This document shows, piece after piece, positions 1-5,407 of a stretch of DNA of 5,733 nucleotides. The translations under genes and the position numbers were made by a program. The stretch lies in NCBI GenBank assembly GCA_024277835.1, contig JAJRUK010000259.1, positions 1-5,733 of the forward strand, in the 5' to 3' direction. The number at the start of each line of letters is the position of its first letter. Within the stretch, counting starts at the first letter, position 1. The notes below the pieces were generated by a model. That model had not been told where the DNA came from, searched no databases, and saw only the letters and a program-made list of their open reading frames with translations. Source of the stretch: Planctomycetota bacterium (GTDB lineage: Bacteria; Planctomycetota; Phycisphaerae; UBA1845).

Positions 1-2
1 CG

Positions 3-284
3 TTCTTAGCCGCGATCGAGTTTCCGGTGACGTTCGACGCGGAGGGATTCTCGTTCGACGACGAAGATTACACCGACCCCGAGGACGCGATCCTCGCAAC
101 GGTCGCCCACCCCGGATTGCCAGGCGGCGGCATCACCGTCGTCTTCGCCAACAGCGACGCAGCCATCCCCAGTGCGTTTGTGATTCCGATGTACGACCGC
201 AGCGTCGTCGTATTCAAGAACAAACGAGCCGTCCTCCGAGAGGACTTGGAGCACCGAGCGGTCGTGATCGTTGGGGGTTCGTAG
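3..284 (+). CDS. C-terminal fragment of an unidentified protein (possibly related to the C-terminal part of M1-type peptidases)
   Basis: The frame is open from the first bases of the window to a TAG at 282-284, giving 93 residues with no start in view; a GTG at 27-29 is in frame but the coding frame continues before it, so this is most likely the tail of a larger protein. It has an acidic stretch (FDDEDYTDPED, about residues 18-28), a segment AHPGLPGGGITVVFANSD followed by IPMYDRSVVVF, and an arginine- and glutamate-rich end. The pattern of HP, a glycine-rich turn, a beta strand and then YxRS-hydrophobic-F faintly recalls the end of some M1 metallopeptidases, but the HExxH region would lie outside the window, so the family is unproven. 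No signal peptide or membrane segment is visible in this part. It converges on the gene ending at 311, with 26 bp between the stop codons. I am confident that it codes and not of its function. Confidence 0.7.
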   Translation, partial: FLAAIEFPVTFDAEGFSFDDEDYTDPEDAILATVAHPGLPGGGITVVFANSDAAIPSAFVIPMYDRSVVVFKNKRAVLREDLEHRAVVIVGGS

Positions 285-290
285 TTTGTT

Positions 291-314
291 TGTCGGGTCG
301 ATGACCCGTCCTAC
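291..314 (+). repeat. Palindromic repeat, copy 1 (left member of an inverted pair)
   Basis: The core CGGGTC-GAT-GACCCG at 294-308 is a perfect 6-bp inverted repeat with a 3-base centre. It begins six bases after the stop of the upstream gene and runs over the stop codon of the minus-strand gene (TAG, read from 313 to 311). Compared with the reverse complement of 1215-1238, 21 of 24 positions agree. It could act as a stem-loop between two convergent transcripts, but there is no T-run on either side, so a classical intrinsic terminator is not supported. Confidence 0.75.
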
Positions 315-1228
315 GGCACTTTCCTGTCCTCGATCTCAGCTCGTTCCGCGAGCCATTTCTTAGTTCGAGCACGAAGAACCTCTATAGTCTTGTCGATTGC
401 CCTCAAATCCCCAGCACGGACTTGATCTGCTGCGGTCTTGAAGATGTCCCGCGCACCGAACAAGTCGGGGTCGCGTGATGCTAGGTGCCCCAAGGCGATC
501 CTGAATAAACCACGATCGGCCTTGTATAACTCAAGCAGATGGAGCCACTTATCCACATCATCCTCTACCCACGTCTCGCCACGAAAGTCTCCCTCTGTCA
601 GTGCGCTTGGGTACTTGACAAGCAACTCATCGATTAGCCGCGCAGGGACCCCGCGAAGGTTTGTAAAACGAAGAATAATCGTGCTAACATTGTCCCCGGT
701 TCTTGCATACCATCCGACAAGACCTTCGTACGGACCTATGTCGTCTTTTTCTTGCAACAACACACAGATGGTGCCCCCATCCGCACCTCCGGGTAATTCC
801 CATTTTAGGAAACTCCATGTTCCTCGTCCCTCATTGACAACCCCATCAACGGGAACCACATTGGCCTTTAGAGTTGACATTTCATGAGAAGCGATCGAGC
901 GGAATGTTCCAAAAAGATCCCTGACGCCAAACGGGTACTGCGAAGGATGATCCATCTTTTCCACAACAACACCACCGTATTTCCGGTCTTTCGCACTATA
1001 ATCACCTTGGGTCAAGATGGGGTCGCGCCTTACATACTCTCCGAACTTGAGAAGACCTGGGTTGACATGCTCAAATGGCGCTCGCCTAGCCTCAAACTCA
1101 CATTGTTCTACTGCGAGATCCCGGCGCAGTGGCTTGCCAGATGTTGGCTCGGTGTTTTGACTGCTCGCAGCTTGGCAGCAAACCACGAGAACGCAACTCA
1201 GAAGCAATAGTCGCGTTGGTCGGATCAT
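311..1228 (-). CDS. Exported protein of unknown function, 305 aa
   Basis: I chose the ATG at 1228-1226 because it gives a typical export signal: MIRPTR, then a hydrophobic core LLLLSCVLVVCCQAAS. Cleavage could be after about residue 21, or lipidation could occur at Cys17 or Cys18, but the lipobox (LVVC or VVCC) is poor. The longer frame reaches back to 1384 and would overlap the upstream gene with an unlikely N-terminus. The mature part is soluble, with no further membrane segment. Visible landmarks are a WSFLKWELPGGADGGTICVLLQE strand-rich block (about 138-160, given only as landmark residues W138, W143, C155), an acidic turn with WVEDDVDKWLHLLELY (about 220-235), and a charged, probably helical C-terminus (about 258-303). 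I do not recognise the family. No Shine-Dalgarno is seen; upstream is GAATGTCGGGTCG. The DNA looks AT-richer than mnmE, and both ends of the gene lie in inverted repeat copies. It follows the lipoprotein gene on the same strand after 127 bp. Confidence 0.72.
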   Translation of the reverse strand: MIRPTRLLLLSCVLVVCCQAASSQNTEPTSGKPLRRDLAVEQCEFEARRAPFEHVNPGLLKFGEYVRRDPILTQGDYSAKDRKYGGVVVEKMDHPSQYPFGVRDLFGTFRSIASHEMSTLKANVVPVDGVVNEGRGTWSFLKWELPGGADGGTICVLLQEKDDIGPYEGLVGWYARTGDNVSTIILRFTNLRGVPARLIDELLVKYPSALTEGDFRGETWVEDDVDKWLHLLELYKADRGLFRIALGHLASRDPDLFGARDIFKTAADQVRAGDLRAIDKTIEVLRARTKKWLAERAEIEDRKVP

Positions 1229-1238
1229 CGACCCGACA
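1215..1238 (-). repeat. Palindromic repeat, copy 3 (right member of the inverted pair, carries a start codon)
   Basis: Read on the minus strand this begins TGTCGGGTCGATGA, the same first 14 bases as copy 1, and matches it at 21 of 24 positions overall. One base change (C to T) breaks the perfect palindrome. The ATG at its centre is the start codon chosen for the exported protein, and the following bases of the repeat encode its first residues (MIRP). Confidence 0.7.
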
Positions 1239-1326
1239 TTCTTGTAGCGCCATGACGTGGCACCCCGAATAAGCTCATCTCTCTCGGACGACATCCAACC
1301 ACTCCGTCTCGCGTTCATCTCCGTAT

Positions 1327-1350
1327 GTGTGGGTCGATGACCCGACCTGC
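1327..1350 (+). repeat. Palindromic repeat, copy 2
   Basis: The core GGGTCGATGACCC at 1331-1343 is a perfect 5-bp inverted repeat around GAT and is identical to the core of copy 1, in the same orientation. The right flank GACCTGC resembles that of the other copies, while the four bases to the left do not. It lies just past the stop codon of the lipoprotein gene (1358-1356, minus strand) in the 127-bp gap before the next gene. Confidence 0.65.
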
Positions 1351-1355
1351 CGGAT

Positions 1356-1910
1356 TTAGCTTCCATCGCCGCCAGCATCGGCAATGCGTCTTGTAATCGC
1401 TGTTAGAATTCTTTGCTCAGTTGGTTTGTCGCGTCTTGCGGTTTGCCAGACGGTGTTTTGTTTTGTTGTTGTGGCGGCGTCGCGGTCGATGGCGGTTTGG
1501 CCTGGTCGGTCGTCGCCGGCGCTTCCGAAGGCGACGGCGCTATACGCCTGCGTGGCTAGCCGCTGGATGGAGACGCGGGCGAAGACTTTGTGGCCCTCGG
1601 GGACGCTCTGGACGCGAAGCTCGACGACGCGGCGCTGTTTCATGTTCGACGTGAAGCGGTAGGTGTCGGTCGCACGCGAGGTCTGTTCGTCGGAGTATAC
1701 GAGCACGCCGGCGTCGGTGTCTCGCTGGACGAGTGCGTAACCCATGTCGGTCAGGATGGCCTCTGCCCCGTCCAAGACCTTCGAACGGTCAGTTGTTGAA
1801 ACGCGCCGTAATCCGAAGTCGAGAACGGTGGGGTTGCTGGCAGCGCAGCCAGTGAGAACAAAGGCCAACGGCACGCACGCAATCGCGAGATAGGGTTTGT
1901 TGTTGTACAT
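1356..1910 (-). CDS. Putative lipoprotein of unknown function, 184 aa
   Basis: The ATG at 1910-1908 gives a lipoprotein signal: MYNNKPY, hydrophobic stretch LAIACVPLAFV, then the lipobox LTGC with the lipidated Cys at residue 22, followed by AASN. A longer frame to 2066 would add 52 proline- and arginine-rich residues before the signal and is rejected. The mature domain has the order helix (SKVLDGAEAILTDMGY, about 43-58), strand (GVLVYSDEQ, about 68-76), strands (RRVVELRVQS and KVFARVSIQR, about 93-117), then a C-terminal helical part with TEQRILTAITRRIADAG. The GxxI-type helix followed by strands loosely recalls BamC/NlpB-like small envelope domains, but I would not assign a family. By lipoprotein logic it would sit in the envelope facing the periplasm. 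It has its own likely promoter at 1920-1947 and a near-leaderless start with no Shine-Dalgarno. It lies 193 bp downstream of mnmE on the same strand. Confidence 0.82.
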   Translation of the reverse strand: MYNNKPYLAIACVPLAFVLTGCAASNPTVLDFGLRRVSTTDRSKVLDGAEAILTDMGYALVQRDTDAGVLVYSDEQTSRATDTYRFTSNMKQRRVVELRVQSVPEGHKVFARVSIQRLATQAYSAVAFGSAGDDRPGQTAIDRDAATTTKQNTVWQTARRDKPTEQRILTAITRRIADAGGDGS

Positions 1911-1919
1911 AATAGAACC

Positions 1920-1947
1920 ATTATCCGCCGGGGGTTGGGAATGGCAA
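1920..1947 (-). promoter_or_regulatory. Sigma70-type promoter for the lipoprotein gene
   Basis: On the minus strand, TTGCCA (1947-1942) and GATAAT (1925-1920) are separated by 16 bp; each matches the sigma70 consensus at 5 of 6 positions. A transcript starting about seven bases after the -10 box would begin near 1913, leaving roughly three bases before the ATG at 1910. This fits the absence of a ribosome-binding site. The match is by eye and the start site is inferred. Confidence 0.55.
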
Positions 1948-2103
1948 GGCGGGGTTCTGGGGGGACTGTTTGGCGGGCAATTCATGTTTTTGCGTGGGCT
2001 GCATCGCTGGGGCGGTACTCGCGAAATCTGTTGGTCTCTTTCGATCGCGATCGGGGAGGAGTCCATGCGTATCTACGAGAACGAGACCTTCCTGATACGG
2101 ACC

Positions 2104-3510
2104 CTATTTCCCGAGGCAGAAGTTCGCAAAGACGTGACTCAAGAGGTCTTCCGTCGTCACCTCGCCCGTGACGAGGCCTAACGCGTCGAGCGCCTCGCGA
2201 AGCTCGAACGCGAGGAGGTCTGCGCAGTCGATCGTCTCATTCGCCCCACCCGCCAGTTCGGCCACACGACGTAACGCTTCCGAGGCATCGACGATCGCGT
2301 CACGCTGGCGCTCGGTCAGCAAGGCGACATCGCCGGCGACCGTCTGCGTCCGAGAACCGAGCGCATCGCTAATCGCTGACCGTAACTGCTCGACGCCTTG
2401 CGCCGTCTTTGCACTGACCGCAACGACACGACCGATCGCATCGGAAGATAGTTCCCACAGGCGAGCTTCAACTCCAGACACATCTAGTAGATCGCATTTG
2501 TTCGCGGCAACGATCACCGTTGGCAGCTCAAGCCCGCGGGTTAGTTCTCGGACCGCTTTCGCCGGGTTCGCGGAAATATCAACGACCACGCAAACAACGT
2601 CTACCTGTTCCGCCGTCAGTAGCGCTCTGGCACGACCCTCTCTGATCACCGGGTCGGTCGATGCGTCGATCCCGGCTGCGTCGAGGAGGATCGCCTCTCC
2701 GCGACCGAGGCTTATCGGCGCTGAAAGAACGTCCCGCGTCGTACCCGAGACGGCGGAGCAGATCGCCCGATCGATCCCTGAGAGCGCATTCATTAGCGTA
2801 CTCTTGCCGGCGTTGGGCGGTCCCATAAGTAAGACGTGCGGAAGCTGCCCGAGCTGTTCGACGGTTGGCCCTGCCTGCACGAGTGCATCCATCGAAGTAC
2901 GAAGCGAGTCCACTCGGGATCGAAGCGCATCCGGTCTGATAAAATCGATCGGTTCTTCCGCGAAATCGATGTCGGCTTCGACCAGCGCGAGAATCTCGGC
3001 AAGCTCATCGCGAGATTGCTTTACGCGTTTGGACAGTGACCCCGCCATCATCCGCCTCGCCGCTCGCAACTGACTATCGGACTCCGCATGAATCGTGGCA
3101 GCCACCGCCTCTGCGCGGGCGAGGTCGAGTCTGCCGTTTAGAAATGCGCGAGCGGTGAATTCGCCGGGCGACGCAGCAATCGCCCCCATCGCGACCGCCC
3201 GCTCGCGGATCATTTCCATCGCGGGCGGCGAGCCAATCGTATGAATCTCGACCATGTCTTGCCGGGTGTAGCTTTTGGGACTTTTGAAAACCAGAAACGC
3301 CGCCGGAAGCGTTAGCTCGTCCGTGATGTAAACCTCACCCTCTATGCGATGACCACCGGGGCATGCTCGAAGGGCGATCGCCGTTTTATTACCTACAAGT
3401 TTGGAAGTAATCGACAGAGCTTCAGGTCCGCTAAGGCGAACGATCCCCACCGCTCCGCATCCCGGCGGAGAAGAGAGAGCCACAATCGTCTCATGAATGC
3501 GTCCGATCAT
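2104..3510 (-). CDS. mnmE: tRNA uridine-5-carboxymethylaminomethyl modification GTPase MnmE (TrmE)
   Basis: MnmE works with MnmG in the cytoplasm to build the (carboxymethyl)aminomethyl group at C5 of the wobble uridine (U34) of certain tRNAs, using a methylene-tetrahydrofolate-derived carbon and GTP hydrolysis. The 468-aa length is close to the usual ~450-460. Order of parts: N-terminal folate-binding and dimerisation domain (about 4-122, beginning DTIVA-like HETIVALSSPPGCGAVGI), a helical domain, an inserted G domain (about 224-385), and a C-terminal helical end. G motifs seen: P-loop GPPNAGKS (230-237, with the potassium-binding Asn at 233), SGTTRD (255-260), DAAG (277-280), NKCD (337-340), SAK (366-368). 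The final FCLGK (464-468) is the family's FCIGK signature with its Cys (465). Switch II is unusual: DAAGID replaces DTAGxR, and the position of the catalytic Glu282 of E. coli appears to be Ile289. Start ATG at 3510-3508 fits the family N-terminus; no Shine-Dalgarno is visible. It is transcribed divergently from the flagellin gene. Confidence 0.97.
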   Translation of the reverse strand: MIGRIHETIVALSSPPGCGAVGIVRLSGPEALSITSKLVGNKTAIALRACPGGHRIEGEVYITDELTLPAAFLVFKSPKSYTRQDMVEIHTIGSPPAMEMIRERAVAMGAIAASPGEFTARAFLNGRLDLARAEAVAATIHAESDSQLRAARRMMAGSLSKRVKQSRDELAEILALVEADIDFAEEPIDFIRPDALRSRVDSLRTSMDALVQAGPTVEQLGQLPHVLLMGPPNAGKSTLMNALSGIDRAICSAVSGTTRDVLSAPISLGRGEAILLDAAGIDASTDPVIREGRARALLTAEQVDVVCVVVDISANPAKAVRELTRGLELPTVIVAANKCDLLDVSGVEARLWELSSDAIGRVVAVSAKTAQGVEQLRSAISDALGSRTQTVAGDVALLTERQRDAIVDASEALRRVAELAGGANETIDCADLLAFELREALDALGLVTGEVTTEDLLSHVFANFCLGK

Positions 3511-3717
3511 TTCGTACTGCGATCAAAGGGTCCAAGGACAAATCTCTACGCTTGCCGCGGCCATCCTCATGGGTTCGCGGTCACGGGTCAAGCTTGATTT
3601 CTTACGTCAGCAAGTCAAGGCCGAAACCGAATCGCCGACGCCCCAAAAAAAACTTGACCTCTTTCTGGTCGCTCGGTTGCGCTGAGCCTCTTTGTATAGG
3701 ACTCAGGAACATTTCTC

Positions 3718-3747
3718 TTGGCACGCGGAGATTTTATATCCTACTCT
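3718..3747 (+). promoter_or_regulatory. Weak candidate promoter for flagellin
   Basis: TTGGCA (3718-3723) matches the sigma70 -35 consensus at 5 of 6 positions. Eighteen bases later is TACTCT (3742-3747), which matches the -10 box at only 3 of 6, though these include the usually best conserved first TA and last T. The resulting transcript would start near 3754 and carry both leader hairpins in about 64 bases of 5' leader. TTGGCACG is also a perfect sigma54 -24 element, but the -12 GC is absent at the required spacing. This is a guess between poor options. Confidence 0.22.
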
Positions 3748-3768
3748 TTTTTTCGTAACCGGGTGGCC

Positions 3769-3784
3769 CCGAAGGCTGCTTCGG
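3769..3784 (+). promoter_or_regulatory. Stem-loop in the flagellin mRNA leader
   Basis: CCGAAG-GCTG-CTTCGG is a perfect 6-bp stem with a four-base loop, ending 33 bases before the flagellin ATG. It is not followed by a T-run, so it is not a terminator. A role in mRNA stability or in presenting a protein-binding site is inference; flagellin leaders in several bacteria are targets of the RNA-binding protein CsrA. Confidence 0.5.
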
Positions 3785-3802
3785 TCTGGATGTGTGTGAA
3801 CT

Positions 3803-3817
3803 GGGGGTTCTTGAACC
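3803..3817 (+). promoter_or_regulatory. Flagellin ribosome-binding site overlapped by an inverted repeat
   Basis: GGGGG (3803-3807) is the only purine-rich, Shine-Dalgarno-like stretch before the flagellin ATG at 3818, about 10 bases away. The sequence GGTTC-TT-GAACC (3806-3817) is a perfect 5-bp inverted repeat that uses two bases of that stretch and ends directly at the start codon. It may partly shield the start site or shorten the effective spacing; in RNA the two-base loop would probably open the closing pair. It also fixes the choice of start codon. Confidence 0.45.
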
Positions 3818-5290
3818 ATGGCACTGACAGTAACAAATACGAACACGATCACGCTGCTGAATGTTCTCAACAAGAATTCAGCAGCACAGTCGAACACGCT
3901 TCTGCAGTTGACCACTGGAAAGCGGATCAACAGCGGCAAGGACGATCCTGCGGGGCTTATCGCCCTGGCGAATCTCAACGCCGAGCTGACAGCCGTGAAC
4001 GCCTCCCTTATCAACAACCAACGGACCGACTCGATGCTCACGGTCGCGGACTCCTCGATTTCCGAGATCAGTTCGCTTCTCGACGAGATCGAACGGTTGG
4101 TCGTCTCGTCGACGAGTGATGCCAATCTGACGGCGTCTGAAGTCGCTGCGAACCAGTCGCAGATCGACGACGCCCTCACCGCGATCGATCGAATCGTCAA
4201 GACCACCAACTTCAACGGCAAGAAACTGCTCGACGGCAACTTCTCCATCGGAACCGTCAACGTTTCAGGCAACCAGTATATCGACGACGCCAGGGTCTTT
4301 TCGCGAAGTCAGGTGACCACCGACACCACGCTGACTATCAATCGCGTTGCGTCTGCCAAGCTCGCATCAGCATCGTTCGGATTCATTGACGGGTCTGCGA
4401 GAACCTCGGGGACGACCCTGGTTGCAGTCACCGGCAAGCTCGGAACCGCAACAATCACACTGACGAGCGGTTTGACACAAGCTCAGGTCGTCACTGCTAT
4501 CAACGACGCCAAGGGGCAAACCGGCGTGTCCGCCATTCAGAACACGACCAACGTCAAACTCAATTCGACGACGTATGGAACGGATGCGTATGTTAGCGTA
4601 GAGGTGCTTTCCGGAGGGATTATCAATAGCAGCTACGCAACCGCGACGGGCGACAGCAACACCGCCAACGACATCCGTAACCAGGTCAAGACAAAGGGCG
4701 TAGACGCGAACATAACCGTCAATGGCCAGGCAGCCGGAGCTGACGGACTCGACATCAGCTATAGCGCCAACGGTTTGAGCACAGAGTTTACACTGTCCAC
4801 GGCTTTCGGGACGGGGAACACCGGGGCGACGACATCGACGACTTTCACGGTGCTCGCCTCGGGCGGTGCAACGTTCCAGCTCGGTACGACTGGCGAAACA
4901 CGTCAGACCATCGGTATCGACTCGCTGGCGACGTACAATCTTGGCGGCGGAAACGGAACCGCGAAGCTCACGTCACTGAAGTCCGGCGGCACGCAAGCAC
5001 TCAAGACTGATGTCGCAGGTGCGCTCGACGCGATCCGCGAAGCGATCTCCGAAGTCGCCAGCGTTCGAGGGAGAATTGGCGGGTTCCAGAAATTCCAGGT
5101 CGGAAGTGCGATCAACTCGCTCCAGGCAGCCCAGACCGGACTGACCGAGGCGTCGAGCGTGATCGGTGACACAGACTTTGCACTCGCGACTTCCCGATTG
5201 AACAGGGAGACGGTGCTCGTGCAATCCGCGATTCAACTCTTGGGCGTTGCCAATCAGCGCGCCGGACAGATCCTGTCGCTGCTCCGATGA
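3818..5290 (+). CDS. fliC: Flagellin (filament subunit)
   Basis: Flagellin is secreted through the flagellar export channel and polymerises into the filament. At 490 aa it is within the usual range. The conserved N-terminal D0/D1 region covers about residues 5-143, with LTTGKRINSGKDDPAGL at 31-47 and ending in TTNFNGKKLLDGNF. The C-terminal D1/D0 region covers about 395-490, ending IGDTDFALATSRLNRE and the typical final LLR after a long amphipathic helix. Between them is a variable, surface-type region of about 250 residues rich in Thr, Ser, Gly and Asn; residues about 205-265 (LTQAQVVTAIND, TGVSAIQ) resemble the flagellin IN motif and about 293-327 (VNGQAAGADG) a second similar module. The protein has no Cys, Trp or His and one Pro (44), as expected for an exported filament protein. 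Start ATG at 3818 follows GGGGG. Its own intrinsic terminator lies at 5366-5407. No chaperone or hook gene is adjacent, so it appears monocistronic. Confidence 0.97.
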   Translation: MALTVTNTNTITLLNVLNKNSAAQSNTLLQLTTGKRINSGKDDPAGLIALANLNAELTAVNASLINNQRTDSMLTVADSSISEISSLLDEIERLVVSSTSDANLTASEVAANQSQIDDALTAIDRIVKTTNFNGKKLLDGNFSIGTVNVSGNQYIDDARVFSRSQVTTDTTLTINRVASAKLASASFGFIDGSARTSGTTLVAVTGKLGTATITLTSGLTQAQVVTAINDAKGQTGVSAIQNTTNVKLNSTTYGTDAYVSVEVLSGGIINSSYATATGDSNTANDIRNQVKTKGVDANITVNGQAAGADGLDISYSANGLSTEFTLSTAFGTGNTGATTSTTFTVLASGGATFQLGTTGETRQTIGIDSLATYNLGGGNGTAKLTSLKSGGTQALKTDVAGALDAIREAISEVASVRGRIGGFQKFQVGSAINSLQAAQTGLTEASSVIGDTDFALATSRLNRETVLVQSAIQLLGVANQRAGQILSLLR

Positions 5291-5292
5291 CC

Positions 5293-5308
5293 GCGGTCGA
5301 CGGACCGC
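5293..5308 (+). other. Stem-loop directly after the flagellin stop codon
   Basis: GCGGTC-GACG-GACCGC is a perfect 6-bp stem with a four-base loop that starts two bases after the TGA (5288-5290). No T-run follows. It probably forms in the 3' untranslated part of the flagellin mRNA, where such structures can protect the transcript from exonucleases; that role is inferred. Confidence 0.45.
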
Positions 5309-5365
5309 AAAATGGAGGGGGCCAGGCGCCTTGGGGGAGACGCCTGATACGGACGGGTTTGAATG

Positions 5366-5407
5366 CGACGGGCTGGGGGCAAACGCCTTTGGCCCGTCGT
5401 TTTTTTT
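5366..5407 (+). terminator. Intrinsic (Rho-independent) terminator of the flagellin gene
   Basis: CGACGGGC (5366-5373) pairs perfectly with GCCCGTCG (5392-5399). The stem continues inward through four G-U pairs and three further Watson-Crick pairs (5374-5380 with 5385-5391) to an AAAC loop, for about 15 pairs in all. It is followed at once by eight T residues (5400-5407). It lies 76 bases after the flagellin stop. A weaker stem AGGCG/CGCCT (5324-5345) precedes it. GACGGG, part of the left arm, also occurs at 5352-5357 and could compete for the same partner. Confidence 0.92.

Larger units (their letters stand above)
3511..3817. other. Divergent intergenic region between mnmE and flagellin
   Basis: This 307-bp stretch holds no convincing gene on either strand. 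Features seen are the palindrome TCAAGCTTGA (3588-3597), an A8 run (3645-3652), a bulged inverted repeat CTGAGCCT/AGGACTCAG (3682-3706) that encloses a TATAGG, a T7 run (3747-3753), and the two hairpins next to the flagellin start described separately. For mnmE, TTGACC at 3591-3586 (minus strand) could be a -35 box, but the hexamer 17 bp downstream is GAGGAT, so I do not call a promoter. No match to the flagellar sigma28 consensus was found. Confidence 0.6.

Noticed and set aside
27..284. A complete small gene starting at GTG 27
   Set aside because: The frame is open from the window edge through this GTG and no ribosome-binding site precedes it; a C-terminal fragment is more likely.
294..308. 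Bidirectional intrinsic terminator between the convergent genes
   Set aside because: The stem is good but no T-run follows on either strand, and the same element occurs elsewhere, so it is called a repeat.
1229..1384. Longer N-terminus for the exported protein (start at 1384)
   Set aside because: It would overlap the upstream gene by 29 bases and bury the signal peptide behind 52 residues; the start at 1228 gives a normal signal.
1911..2066. Longer N-terminus for the lipoprotein (start at 2066)
   Set aside because: The added 52 residues are proline-rich and would place the lipoprotein signal internally; the promoter boxes also lie inside this stretch.
2646..2680. A fourth repeat copy in mnmE (CCGGGTCGGTCGATGCGTCG)
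   Set aside because: Only partial resemblance to the core, and the bases are explained by the conserved G-domain coding sequence.
2168..3073. A 301-aa plus-strand frame opposite mnmE
   Set aside because: It is Ser/Arg/Ala-rich low-complexity translation, typical of the antisense shadow of a GC-rich gene, while mnmE on the other strand is unmistakable.
3718..3733. Sigma54 promoter before flagellin (perfect -24 element TTGGCACG)
   Set aside because: At the fixed spacing the -12 position reads GATT instead of TTGC, lacking the essential GC.
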